A stretch of DNA of 64,000 bases from NCBI GenBank assembly GCA_014193115.1, contig BJHQ01000009.1, positions 62,001 through 126,000 on the forward strand. Direction: 5' to 3'. Shown piece by piece: positions 35,893-45,547 of this stretch (positions within the stretch are counted from its first letter, which is position 1; each line of letters opens with the position of its first letter). The notes under the pieces are model-generated. The model did no database searches, was not told where the DNA came from, and saw nothing but the letters and a program-made list of their open reading frames with translations. The position numbers and the translations under genes were made by a program. This stretch comes from Planctomycetota bacterium. GTDB taxonomy: Bacteria > Planctomycetota > UBA11346.

Positions 35893-38800
35893 TTATTTTT
35901 CGTGGAACGGACGGCAGGTGACGATGGCTTTGATCAGGCTGCGCAACCGGTGGTCATCGGCGGAAAATGTGGCGGTCAGGCCGTCGATGACCTCGGTGTC
36001 GGCCAGGCTGGTCGAACGTCCGAGCGCATAGGCAAGCAGTTTCCTGGTCAGTGCTCTGAAGAACCGATCCGATTTCATCGTGACCAGGTACGATCGCAGC
36101 TCGGCCAGGCCCTCGATCGCCGTCCCGTCGGGAAGATCAGAACGGGCTTCGACCGGCAGATTGTTTACCTGCGATTTGGTCCGCCAGATCCCGAGCGCAT
36201 CATAGTTTTCGAAGGGCAGACCCCAGGGATCGATCGCTTGATGGCAGCTCGCGCAGGCAGGATTGCTGCGATGGTGCTGCAACTGCTGTTTCCACGGCAA
36301 TTTGAGGATCTTGGGATCATCAGCGCCGATTTCGGGAACGACTGGCGGTGGGGGCGGCGGGGGATCGTCGAGCAACCGGCGGAGCAGCCAGGAACCGCGC
36401 TTGACCGGATGCGAGTCACGGCCGGTGGAGTTCCCGGCGAGCACGCTGGCCTGGGTGAGGATGCCGCCTCGGTGGTCTTTGGCGGTCAGGGCTGCGCGGC
36501 GGAAACCGTACCCGGTCACACCGGCGATGCCGTAATGGCGGGCCATCAACGGGTCGAGCATCGCGAATTGGGAATCGAGCAGGTTCAGGGCACTCAAATC
36601 GCATATCAGGATTTCATGGAAAAATCGGTTGGTTTCCTCACGCATCCGATCCAGTACATCCAGAAAGACCGGGTTGATCATCCGGCTGTCGATCGCGTCC
36701 AATTCAAGCCATTCGTTGACGAACGAGGTGATGAATCGCCACGCTCGCTCATCGGCGAGGAGTCGATCGACCTGGGCCATCATCACCGCCTTGTCGTGCA
36801 GCTTTCCGGCAGCGGCAAGCTGGAGCAATTCTTCATCGGGAGGACCATTCCACAGGAAATAGGACAGGCGGGATGCGAGCTGGTGATCGCTGATGTCCCG
36901 CGATGTGGTCTTGTTCTCTTCCAACAGAAAGAGGAAAGGCGGTGCGGTGAGGACCGCCGTCAGGGTTTCGCGGATGGTCTCTTCGAAACTGAGGGGAAGG
37001 ACCGGTGGTCCGGGCTCGACCGTGAACGATTCATTCGGCAGCGATGTCGGATCGATTCCCGGTCCCTCCCAGGAAATCTGCCTCAGGAGCACCCGCGGCG
37101 TCGGCCCTTTGCGATAGCACAAGGCGAAAGCGTGGGATCCGGCAGACAGTTGGACGGTTCCGGATTTTCTGCTGTCGTGCTGCATCGCCGCTGCGTCGTT
37201 GTCGATGATCTCTTGGCCGTCCAGGTAGAGCCGGCTGCCTCCACAGCTTTCGATGGTGAATTGGTATTTCCCTTTCCGAGGCACGGTAATTCCGCCAGAA
37301 TAGCACACCGCGATGTCCTTCTTCTGATAGGGAGCCAGCACAGGATGATTCCACCAAGAGGTCTGGATATTCGGCACAACCGTCTCCCCGACGGGCTTCA
37401 AGGCATGCAGTGTCTGAAGAGTGGCATTCGCGGGAATCTGATCGTACACCGTCATTTTCATACCCGCTGCCGATGGAGGATGCTTCGCGACCTCGGACGC
37501 CAGGGTCTGGGATTCTGCCCACAGACGTTTCCAATGCGAATAATACCGATCGACCTCGACTGGACTCGGAGGTCTGCGCCAGGCCCGGGCCATGAAACGT
37601 TCGAGCACTTCACGCGCGTAGATGTCATGATTTTCGCGATTTGGCGAATCGATGAAGATCGCACGATGTGATTCAGGTGGCCAGGTTGCATAATAGGGAG
37701 CCTCATATTCGATCTGGTCGATTCGCAAATCGGGTCCGGGGGTTTTATCATCGGGACCGATGAAGGCATTTGCCATTTGGAGACGCATTTTTGTTTCGCT
37801 CAATTTGTCATTGAGCTGGATCGGCATGTTTTCCAACCGTCCGGTGAATTCGTAGATCTGCTGGTCCAGGCCACTGACTGGCAATGGCTGGCTGAGTAAT
37901 TGGTACGTCGGTCCATAGGTATTGTCCCGGCCGATCGACACCGCCAGCCACGGCGAATCCTGGTTCGTGCCCGAGACAGTCTCGGCAGCGGTGGCGCCAC
38001 CGCCGATCGTCATGGTCGCCCTGGCCGAGACGCGGATGCGGACCGGACCTTCGCTGGGGCAACGGACTTGGACCGAGGTCGCGCGATCGAAGCGCTGGGA
38101 ACCCGTTCCGGCAAGTTTTCCGGTGGGCAGCAGAAAGTGATCTGTCGGAATTGCCACGCCTTTCGGTGGTGCGGGTATTTCAGCCCCATCCAACCTGAAC
38201 TTCGCCTGGTCAACTCCATCTTGCGGAGGGAGATGTTCGGGCAACAGTTCGACTTTCTTTTCGTCTTTCTTTGCGCCTTTCTTTTCGGTCTCCTTTACGG
38301 TCCACCGAACGCGGTTGGCTAGGGGGCGAGGACTCGTAACGATCGCTTTATCCAGTGCCGCCGCTGCGATCTTTTGGTAGTATTCCAGAATCATCGACGA
38401 TACCGTCAGGCATGAACTGTCATTGCGGAATCCTTCCTCGGACAGGCCATCTGGGGGAAGATCCTGTTCAAAGGGGAGATCGAGTCCGAGCAGGTCGCGC
38501 AAGGTGTTGCCATACTCCTGGCGATTCAGCCGCCTGAGCAGGATCGGTTTGGCGACCCCTTTGCGGGCCTTCGCCATGGTTTCGACGAGCCAGGCGCTCA
38601 GCACCCGACGCTCATCTGGTCCGGGTTGGCGCTGATCTTTTGGAGGCATCCGACCGGCATGCAGTTCATCGCTGATGTCCTGCCAATGGCTGGCATCGGG
38701 CCCGCCCACTGGATCTGGATTGAGCCGGTCGATGCGCAGGGATCCTTTCGCTTTTTCTGGTCCGTGGCAGGGCAGGCAATAACTGGTAAGCAGTGGGAGG

Positions 38801-38928
38801 ATCTGCTTCTGATAGGAGGTGGAGTCCTCAACGGGTTGCGCGGCGTTTGCCGTCACGCTGATGAATACCGCCAACGCGATCTGTAGCAGCAGGTCGGACA
38901 GGCTGTTTCGCGGTGAAGGCTTTATCAT
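35893..38928 (-). CDS. DUF1592-family 'planctomycete cytochrome c' protein with PA14 domain
   Basis: From ATG 38928 the 1,011-residue protein has a signal peptide, a c-type haem site CLPCH at residues 51-55 (PSCyt-type), a DUF1587 segment (LRRLNRQEYGNTLRDLLGLD), a DUF1595-like region, a PA14 module at about 516-626 (GKYQFTIESCGGSRLYLDGQ), then DUF1592 (LASRLSYFLWNGPPDEELLQ), DUF1588 (HRGGILTQASVLAGNSTGRD, then SHPVKRGSWLLRRLL) and DUF1585 at the C-terminus. A second CASCHQAIDP motif is a likely further haem site. The family is believed to be periplasmic, possibly a redox partner in polysaccharide oxidation, but this is unproven. It is the first gene of a two-gene operon with DUF1552. Confidence 0.93.
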   Translation of the reverse strand: MIKPSPRNSLSDLLLQIALAVFISVTANAAQPVEDSTSYQKQILPLLTSYCLPCHGPEKAKGSLRIDRLNPDPVGGPDASHWQDISDELHAGRMPPKDQRQPGPDERRVLSAWLVETMAKARKGVAKPILLRRLNRQEYGNTLRDLLGLDLPFEQDLPPDGLSEEGFRNDSSCLTVSSMILEYYQKIAAAALDKAIVTSPRPLANRVRWTVKETEKKGAKKDEKKVELLPEHLPPQDGVDQAKFRLDGAEIPAPPKGVAIPTDHFLLPTGKLAGTGSQRFDRATSVQVRCPSEGPVRIRVSARATMTIGGGATAAETVSGTNQDSPWLAVSIGRDNTYGPTYQLLSQPLPVSGLDQQIYEFTGRLENMPIQLNDKLSETKMRLQMANAFIGPDDKTPGPDLRIDQIEYEAPYYATWPPESHRAIFIDSPNRENHDIYAREVLERFMARAWRRPPSPVEVDRYYSHWKRLWAESQTLASEVAKHPPSAAGMKMTVYDQIPANATLQTLHALKPVGETVVPNIQTSWWNHPVLAPYQKKDIAVCYSGGITVPRKGKYQFTIESCGGSRLYLDGQEIIDNDAAAMQHDSRKSGTVQLSAGSHAFALCYRKGPTPRVLLRQISWEGPGIDPTSLPNESFTVEPGPPVLPLSFEETIRETLTAVLTAPPFLFLLEENKTTSRDISDHQLASRLSYFLWNGPPDEELLQLAAAGKLHDKAVMMAQVDRLLADERAWRFITSFVNEWLELDAIDSRMINPVFLDVLDRMREETNRFFHEILICDLSALNLLDSQFAMLDPLMARHYGIAGVTGYGFRRAALTAKDHRGGILTQASVLAGNSTGRDSHPVKRGSWLLRRLLDDPPPPPPPVVPEIGADDPKILKLPWKQQLQHHRSNPACASCHQAIDPWGLPFENYDALGIWRTKSQVNNLPVEARSDLPDGTAIEGLAELRSYLVTMKSDRFFRALTRKLLAYALGRSTSLADTEVIDGLTATFSADDHRLRSLIKAIVTCRPFHEK

Positions 38929-39110
38929 GGTGATCGTCCTGCGTTGGAGTGATGCTACCGCCGTGCATGGAAATCTGCTCCACTTCAGTTCGCCCAGGGT
39001 TCGCCATGGGTCGTTGGCGATCTTTATAAACCTATTCACAGACAAGGGTTAGAGTTTTCCTAAAGCCGCTGCAAGGATTCCGATTGCCATGACAAATATT
39101 CTCATGAACT
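38929..39110. promoter_or_regulatory. Divergent promoter region, DUF1592 operon / XylR-type regulator
   Basis: The 182-bp spacer is more AT-rich than its surroundings near 39020-39110. It contains CATGA-N9-TCATG at 39088-39106, just before the regulator start, as a possible operator. No clear Shine-Dalgarno precedes the ATG at 39111. Confidence 0.35.
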
Positions 39111-40349
39111 ATGTCACGTATGCGCATCTGCTTGTTCATGGCGACCCTCGATCAGCAGCTGATCGGTGCCATCGAGCATTACCGCCAACAGCATGACCTG
39201 CCGTGGCAGCTCCAGGTGATTGATAGAAAGGAGGCTTTCACGCAGGTTCATGACGTCGACGGCATCTTGCTTGGCAGCTATGCTCCACTGCCTTCCTGGT
39301 GGTCACGGCGGCGCGTGCCGTGCGTCCGTTGGCGAGGCATTCCTGAACCCGGGGTCACCGTGGTGTATTGGGATGATGCTGCCATCGGCAGGCTGGCCGC
39401 GCGGCATTTTCGCGAGCAGGGTTTCCGCTACGTCGCGACCGTCAGCAAACCGCTGTATGCCGGATTCGGGGGATTCCGCGAGGCGGCGACCGCTGCCGGT
39501 CTGACCTTCCTACGCTTCGATCCCACCGCCGGCGACGCTGACCATGGTGTAGGCCGGCTCATCACCTGGTTGCGGGCCGCGCCGCATCCACTGGGTATTT
39601 TCTGCCACCAGGATCGGCCAGCACTGTGGCTGCTGGAGCTCTGCCGAGAGCATGGCGTGCGGGTCCCCGATGAGATCGGAGTGCTTGGCGTGGACGATCT
39701 GGAGATCAGCGCCGTTTCCATGCCGCCGTTATCCAGCATCCAGATTCCGAGTTCGGCGATCGGAATGGCGATGGCCATCCACCTGCATCGCCTGCTCTCG
39801 GGTGCCTCGGCTCCGTCCGATCCGGTTCCCATCACCCCGACCAGGGTCAGTGTCCGGAAGAGCACCATGCGCGACACCGGTGATGCGGTCATCGATCGCT
39901 TATGCAATTACCTGGCGAGCAAACCGGCAGCGGCTCATTCAGGACCTGCCCTCGCCAAGCGGGCCGGATTGTCGTTGCCGCAGCTGCATCGTCGTTTCCG
40001 GAAGGCGCTCGGACTGACCCCGGCCGAGCAGATCCGTCGCTATCGGCTGCGCCTGGCCCAGGATCTGCTGGCAGATACCGATCAGACGGTGGCTGCCATC
40101 GGCCGGCGTTGCGGGCTGGGGGGAACGGTGGGCCTGTGGCGGCTGTTCCGTGCCGCCGGCCTGCCTTCACCTGACCGCTGGCGGGCGATGACCCGTGGGG
40201 TGCCGGATGACGACCACCATCGCACTGATTCTGTAGCGATTCCCTTCCCGGCCCAACCGCACATCGGCACAGCTGGCTGGGAACCGCCAGCGCCTGGCCC
40301 CGCTGACGGCGTCGAGGGAGCAGAGCCAGAGGTCGCTAGCTTCATTTAA
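39111..40349 (+). CDS. XylR-type regulator (LacI-like sensor plus AraC DNA-binding domain)
   Basis: The 412-residue protein combines a periplasmic-binding-like sensor at residues 1-250 (VTVVYWDDAAIGRLAARHFR, VPDEIGVLGVDDLEISAVSM, then PPLSSIQIPSSAIGMAMA) with a C-terminal AraC-type double HTH at about 262-365 (RAGLSLPQLHRRFRKALGLT, then QIRRYRLRLAQDLLADTD). This is the arrangement of XylR in enterobacteria and of many planctomycete regulators. It probably activates genes in response to a sugar. It is divergent from the DUF1592/DUF1552 pair and convergent with the GH36-like gene, so the pair is the most likely target. A start at 39120 (MRICLF) is an alternative. Confidence 0.9.
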   Translation: MSRMRICLFMATLDQQLIGAIEHYRQQHDLPWQLQVIDRKEAFTQVHDVDGILLGSYAPLPSWWSRRRVPCVRWRGIPEPGVTVVYWDDAAIGRLAARHFREQGFRYVATVSKPLYAGFGGFREAATAAGLTFLRFDPTAGDADHGVGRLITWLRAAPHPLGIFCHQDRPALWLLELCREHGVRVPDEIGVLGVDDLEISAVSMPPLSSIQIPSSAIGMAMAIHLHRLLSGASAPSDPVPITPTRVSVRKSTMRDTGDAVIDRLCNYLASKPAAAHSGPALAKRAGLSLPQLHRRFRKALGLTPAEQIRRYRLRLAQDLLADTDQTVAAIGRRCGLGGTVGLWRLFRAAGLPSPDRWRAMTRGVPDDDHHRTDSVAIPFPAQPHIGTAGWEPPAPGPADGVEGAEPEVASFI

Positions 40350-40365
40350 CTGCTGTATTTCTCAG

Positions 40366-42822
40366 CTAGGAGAAGCCGACCTCCCAGGGCACTTCGCTAC
40401 CCGTCGCGGAGCACAGGTGCAGATCGAGCAGGCCCTCGCCCCTGGAGACGATGGCAGCCGCGCCGGCGGCGGCCGTGGCGCCGGTACAGCTCAGGCCGTT
40501 GGTGGCCAGGATCACCCGGGTGGTCTCGCCGGCGACCAGGCGTGAGGTCCCTGCCAAGATCCGCCGCGCCGGGTCCCAGACCGGCCGCCGGACGAGATCG
40601 ACCAGACCTTGGTGGATATGGCGGTCGGTGGCGATCCATTGCGGCCGATCCTCGACCTGGTGGATGGCGAGCATGCGCGCCTCGGCCGGACGCAGATCCT
40701 GGGCCAGGCGGTCGCCACCGCCGACGATCCCGGCCAGGCGGTCGTTCCAGAAGTCGTAGACGTAATACCGCTGCGCCGGATCGAGGCCGAGACCGCCGGC
40801 CCAGGCCGGGGCGCCCAGCTCGACCGCCAACGTCGCCGCCACCGGTATCAACCCGGCGACCTTGCCCGGGAAGTCCCGCCGGCCCTCGGTGAAGGGCTCC
40901 AGAGGCAGGTCCACCGGCGGCCAGGAACCGGCGGCGACGGCGGTGTTGTACAGCGTCAACTGGTGCCAGCCGTCCTCGATGCGGAGATCGAAGATCTGGG
41001 GGCAGTCGCCGCCGGCGAACAGGTCCAGCGGCCTGGCGGTCCGGCCAAGGGCGGGCAGCGGCACCACTCGCGACAGGTCGTGCAGGAGCTCCGCGTCCAA
41101 GTGGCGGAAGCTGGTGGCGAGGAGGATCCGGGCCGAGGCCACCGCTGCCATGGTAAGCATGGCCCGGACCCCGTCCCGGCCACGCAGCTCGCGCTCAGCG
41201 GGCAGGTCCTTGCCGTCGGTGTCGTAATCCATCACCACCCGGTTCTTGTACCAGCGCCGGGCCACCCGGGCGAGCAGGGTCGGGGCCCAAGTGCTGTTGT
41301 CCCAGATCACGCGCTGAGCATTGGCCAGGCCGATGGCCACGTCTGAGCCGAGGAAGTAGGCCCGCTCCTGGAGATCCGCCTCCGGCCCGAGGCCCTCCCG
41401 GGCCAGGGCGAAGATCTGACGATATGCCGCGGCTGTGGTCGCCTGGGGATCCTCGAATCCGCCTTCGGCGATCCAGCCGGTGATCTTGGGATAGTCGTAG
41501 AAGATGCCGGCCAGCCCGGCCTGGCGCAGCCCGGCGTAGACCTGACGCACATGGGCCTGGAACCCCGGATCGGTGAAATCGCAGCCGACCAGGTCGCGAC
41601 CGGCCTCGGGCCAGTCCCGCTCCCACCAGCGAGCGCTCACCGGGCAGAGCAGGCGGCGGCCGGGGTCATTGAAAAGCATGTGGCCCGGGTGGGCGGAGGC
41701 GTAGTCCTCGCTTCGGCCGTTGGCGCGCATGTAGCTGATGGGCACGCCGCCGCGCTCGCGCACCGCCCCGCACCAGGCCGCGGTCGTCGGCCAGGGCTGC
41801 TTGTAGCAAGGACCGGGCGGAGCGAAGGTGGGGGCGCAAGCGGCCCAGTGCGCGTCATCCCACCAGCCGTCGCAGTTGTCCTTTGCGTAGCTGTCGGGCA
41901 GGAGGCGGATGCCTACTGCGGCGTAGCGCAGGAAGCCGCTGGCGGCGACCAGGTCCATTTCGGCCACTGCCCCAGGAGAGTCGTTGGCCGGCGACCCTAG
42001 GCCCTGGGAGGCCCACCACAGGCAAACAGTGGGGTAGGTCCCGTCGGCCAGGGAGACGCCCTGGGCCAGGCGCACCGCCCAGGCGTACTCCTCGGCGACA
42101 GCGAAGGGATCGTGGCCGGCGAGGTCGATCCAACTGCGGTCGGCGGCAACCCAGGTCTCCTCAGGCTCGACCAGGCGGCCGACCGGATCCTCGGCCCATA
42201 GCTCCACCGCGATGCTGTCGACGGCCGGCCGAGCGGCGACGAAGCGTTCGAACTCCCGGTAGGTCAGTCCGCCCAGGACCAGGCAGCGCGGCCGGCCGGG
42301 CCCGCACCGCAGGACCAGGTTGTTGCGGCAGCGCAGCGGCACCGGCCCATGGACCCGGGTCGGGACGCAGCCGCTCTCGCCATCCAAGGCGGCGTAGCCT
42401 TCCGCCACCGGGCAGCCGGCGAAGGCGGAGCCGTCCACCAGCTGGATGCGGCCGATGCGCACCGGCTGCGGCCCGTGGTGGCGCACGCCCCCGCCCACCA
42501 CCAGGCCGGTGCGGCCGGCATGCAGGTCCAGTTCGAGAATGCGGTCGTCGCCCTGCCCTGGGGCGACGATGCGCAGCCGCCGGCCAGGGCCCAGGGGCCC
42601 GTCGATAGCGAACTCGCTCCAGGTGCAAGGCGCGGAGCCAGCGACCAGGTGGTGTCCATCGGCATCCGCCAGGCGCAGGGGCCGGCAGACGAGGGCCGCC
42701 AAGGGGTCGTCGAGGGAGGCCAGGGCCCAGGAGCCGCTGCCGAGATGGACCGAGGCTGCGACCAGGCCGTTGGCCAGGACCACGGTGGACCCGTGCAGCA
42801 TCACGGTGACCGCCAGGCTCAT
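40366..42822 (-). CDS. GH36-like TIM-barrel glycosidase
   Basis: This 818-residue protein has an N-terminal beta-sandwich-like domain, a TIM barrel with SYMRANGRSEDYASAHPGHM, then LVGCDFTDPGFQAHVRQVYA and GLAGIFYDYPKITGWIAEGG, which place acidic residues where GH36/GH31-clan enzymes have theirs, and a C-terminal beta domain. It lacks a clear signal peptide at ATG 42822; translation is coupled to the upstream PQQ-like gene by a 4-bp overlap. Alpha-galactosidase-type activity is a guess from the fold. It is the last gene of the 21-kb minus-strand locus. Confidence 0.6.
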   Translation of the reverse strand: MSLAVTVMLHGSTVVLANGLVAASVHLGSGSWALASLDDPLAALVCRPLRLADADGHHLVAGSAPCTWSEFAIDGPLGPGRRLRIVAPGQGDDRILELDLHAGRTGLVVGGGVRHHGPQPVRIGRIQLVDGSAFAGCPVAEGYAALDGESGCVPTRVHGPVPLRCRNNLVLRCGPGRPRCLVLGGLTYREFERFVAARPAVDSIAVELWAEDPVGRLVEPEETWVAADRSWIDLAGHDPFAVAEEYAWAVRLAQGVSLADGTYPTVCLWWASQGLGSPANDSPGAVAEMDLVAASGFLRYAAVGIRLLPDSYAKDNCDGWWDDAHWAACAPTFAPPGPCYKQPWPTTAAWCGAVRERGGVPISYMRANGRSEDYASAHPGHMLFNDPGRRLLCPVSARWWERDWPEAGRDLVGCDFTDPGFQAHVRQVYAGLRQAGLAGIFYDYPKITGWIAEGGFEDPQATTAAAYRQIFALAREGLGPEADLQERAYFLGSDVAIGLANAQRVIWDNSTWAPTLLARVARRWYKNRVVMDYDTDGKDLPAERELRGRDGVRAMLTMAAVASARILLATSFRHLDAELLHDLSRVVPLPALGRTARPLDLFAGGDCPQIFDLRIEDGWHQLTLYNTAVAAGSWPPVDLPLEPFTEGRRDFPGKVAGLIPVAATLAVELGAPAWAGGLGLDPAQRYYVYDFWNDRLAGIVGGGDRLAQDLRPAEARMLAIHQVEDRPQWIATDRHIHQGLVDLVRRPVWDPARRILAGTSRLVAGETTRVILATNGLSCTGATAAAGAAAIVSRGEGLLDLHLCSATGSEVPWEVGFS

Positions 42823-45509
42823 GGTTTGGCCGGCGTGCCCGAACCGAGCACGCTGGCCCGGTCGACCTCCTGCACGCCGTCCGCGCCAGTGGCGACGGGC
42901 AGCAGGCGCCAGCTGCCGGGACCCGCATGCTTGGCCCACCAGTAGGCGAGGCACAGCCGACCATCCTGGACGCGCAGATCCTGGACCGCGAAGCCCCCGC
43001 CTTTGACGTGGCCGTAGGGCATGCCGAGGACCAGAGAGCCCTTGTTGTCGGCGCGTGGCGCCCCGCCGCTGGTGATCCGTCCGCGCACCGTGATGCGGCG
43101 ACGGACGGTACCGTCCCGGTCCAGGCCCCAGACCATGACCCCGCCATCGAGGTCCACCGCCAACCCGGCCGCAGTCCACACCAGGCCCTCGTGAAGCACG
43201 GCGCCGATGCACGGCCAAACCGATTCGACCTGGCCGCTGTTGACCAGCCGCAGGTCGCTGCGGGCGGCCAGGAAGCGCCAGCGCATGGCTCCGCTGACAG
43301 CATCGAGGGCGTAGAGCCAGCCGTCGCGGCCAGGGAGGTAGACGGTCCCATCATCGATGAGGGGCTGGGCGGCGAGGCGGCCGTAGGCTTGGAAGCGCCA
43401 GGCCTCGACCCCGCCCCTTGTGGCGATGGCGACCTGGCGGTGGACGAGAGGGGTGACGGTCACGGCGCCAGCCGAAGCCGAGGGTCCGCAGCCGCTGGCT
43501 GAGATCGGGACAGGAACGCTGGCGTAGGTCGCTAAGGTACCGAGGGGGCTGTAGGCCCCCGCCACCCAGTCATAGGCCAGGCCATACTCAGAGAACAGGC
43601 GCGGCGGATTGTAGAAGCCGTTGTTCTCGCGGCTGGACTGCCAGCGACCGGCATCCGTGCCAGGATGCCGGTCCACCGGCTGGGGCGGAGCAAGGGTGCT
43701 GCGCCGGGTCGCGTCGTCCGCCGGGGCTGGCGTCTGGCCCTTGGTCAGGCATTGGTTGAGCTTGATCCCCCACGAGCACGAGCACTGGACGATGGACTTG
43801 AGGTAGAGCCTGTCCCGGGATGGGATGAAGCCCTGGGCGCAATCCGCATGCTGGACGGTGTTCAAGGACCAGGTCAGGCGATCCGGCGGTCCGAGGATGC
43901 CGGTGATCAGCGTCGGTACCGTCGACAGCAGCAAGGTCGAATCAGGGAAGGCGATCAGCCGCTGGCAGCCCTGGTTGACCCCATGCCTGAAAAAGCGGTG
44001 TTCGCCATCGCTCAGGCGGTAGGTCATGAGCCAGAAGGAGCCGTTCATCACAACGTGGCCGTCGATGACCACCGCATTGCTCCCGGAGGCATCCTGGCCC
44101 TGATCGGAGCGGAGTCCGCCGTTGAAGTCGCCGAAGGCCTGACCGGTGCCCTTCTGCCAGCGCTTGGCCCCGGTCCGGCTGTCGAGCACGGTGACATGGC
44201 CCCATTCGGTGTTCCAGGCGTGGTGGCCGCTGGCGACGAGGACGACGTGGCCGGGCTGGGCGATGATCTGGCCGAGTTCGCCCTCGGGAGCCGGGGCGCG
44301 CCAGCGCAGGGCGCCATCGGCCAGGCCGAGCGCGACCACGCCGGTGGCCTTGCGGCTGCCATAATACCGGACATTGACCAGGTGGTTCTCACCCTCGCCA
44401 ACGATGACCTGACCGTCATGGCCGCCGGCCAGGGCATTGAGGCGAGGCTGGTCGGTGGTCCACGACCAGCGCAGCGCGCCGCTGCGCACATCGAGGGCAT
44501 AGACAGTCCGGTCCCAGGCCTGGATGAGCAGGTCTCCGATCACCATGGTCCGGCAGGCGATGTCGCGGCCGCCAGCCTTGTCCAGCATCCGCCAGCGCGC
44601 GCCCTCAGTGAAATCGATGATGCCGGCCCCGGTGCGGGCCTCGGCCGAGCGCATGGGCAGTCCGGACTTCGGCGTCCATTCCTTGGGGAACCAGTAGACC
44701 CGGCCATCGGCGACGATGGTCGCGTAGTTGGCGTGCTTCTCCTGGTTACCTTCCCAGAGGAGGATGCCGTTGTCGGCGTCGCGGACGGTGAAGCGCGGCG
44801 CAGCCATGCCGCTGCCCTGACCGGCGAGGAAGAAATTGTGCCCAGATTCCTCTTGTAGGACGACTCCAGAGGCGACCAGCGGGGCGTTGTGGTCGGGTGG
44901 GCTCCAGCCCGCCATCCATTGCATACCAGTGGGCAGTCCCGGACGCTGGCCCTGGACCACCATGTTCATGTCCGGCCGGCGGTAGTCGTGGGTCCAGTCG
45001 CCAGCCGGGTCGCTCTGGGGCGCGCGCCGGACCGTCCAGGCGCTGCCACGCCGCGACCACCGCGATCCGCCCGGAGCCAGCACCCGGTCCAGCTCGGCCG
45101 CGTCGGATCCGCTGGTATCCACGACCAGGTTGGCCAGGGCGGAGCGCCACGGCAGACGGTTGAGGTCCGGGCGCAGCTCAGCCGTGGCCAGGCCGGCAAG
45201 GCCGGCGGCGTTGATCCGGCCGCGCAAGACCGCGACTGCCGCTGGATCGGTGCCGAGCGCATGGACCAACCAGCGTCCGCCGCGGGCGAGGTCGACCACG
45301 AAGCCGTCCAGGCCATCTCCGACCACGACCGCCAGGCCGCCCGCCAGGCCAGTGGTCGCAGTGACCGCGGCTGCGGCCGGCTCCGTTGCCGGTCGTGCAG
45401 GCTCCGCCGGTGGTTGTGGAGGCTGCACCGGTGGCGGCTGTCCTTCGCCAGCGCTGGCAGTCGCCAGGCAAAGAATGACGAAACCGGTGAGAATCGCAGA
45501 GAGGCGCAT
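42819..45509 (-). CDS. Exported PQQ-like beta-propeller protein (896 aa)
   Basis: A signal peptide (MRLSAILTGFVILCLATASA) and a Pro-rich linker precede a long eight-bladed-propeller-like region with tryptophan-docking strands, for example TVYALDVRSGALRWSWTTDQ, VVALGLADGALRWRAPAPEG and GWLYALDAVSGAMRWRFLAA. It is one of three PQQ/BamB-like proteins in the locus. Such proteins are common in planctomycete polysaccharide loci; whether they bind PQQ or act as scaffolds is unknown. ATG 45509 is chosen to give the signal peptide. Confidence 0.85.
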   Translation of the reverse strand: MRLSAILTGFVILCLATASAGEGQPPPVQPPQPPAEPARPATEPAAAAVTATTGLAGGLAVVVGDGLDGFVVDLARGGRWLVHALGTDPAAVAVLRGRINAAGLAGLATAELRPDLNRLPWRSALANLVVDTSGSDAAELDRVLAPGGSRWSRRGSAWTVRRAPQSDPAGDWTHDYRRPDMNMVVQGQRPGLPTGMQWMAGWSPPDHNAPLVASGVVLQEESGHNFFLAGQGSGMAAPRFTVRDADNGILLWEGNQEKHANYATIVADGRVYWFPKEWTPKSGLPMRSAEARTGAGIIDFTEGARWRMLDKAGGRDIACRTMVIGDLLIQAWDRTVYALDVRSGALRWSWTTDQPRLNALAGGHDGQVIVGEGENHLVNVRYYGSRKATGVVALGLADGALRWRAPAPEGELGQIIAQPGHVVLVASGHHAWNTEWGHVTVLDSRTGAKRWQKGTGQAFGDFNGGLRSDQGQDASGSNAVVIDGHVVMNGSFWLMTYRLSDGEHRFFRHGVNQGCQRLIAFPDSTLLLSTVPTLITGILGPPDRLTWSLNTVQHADCAQGFIPSRDRLYLKSIVQCSCSWGIKLNQCLTKGQTPAPADDATRRSTLAPPQPVDRHPGTDAGRWQSSRENNGFYNPPRLFSEYGLAYDWVAGAYSPLGTLATYASVPVPISASGCGPSASAGAVTVTPLVHRQVAIATRGGVEAWRFQAYGRLAAQPLIDDGTVYLPGRDGWLYALDAVSGAMRWRFLAARSDLRLVNSGQVESVWPCIGAVLHEGLVWTAAGLAVDLDGGVMVWGLDRDGTVRRRITVRGRITSGGAPRADNKGSLVLGMPYGHVKGGGFAVQDLRVQDGRLCLAYWWAKHAGPGSWRLLPVATGADGVQEVDRASVLGSGTPAKP

Positions 45510-45547
45510 GAGGCGCTCCAAGGGGAGAGTCCGCTGGACCGCAGGAT

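Noticed and set aside
35695..37671. 658-codon plus-strand ORF
   Set aside because: It is antisense to the DUF1592 and DUF1552 genes.
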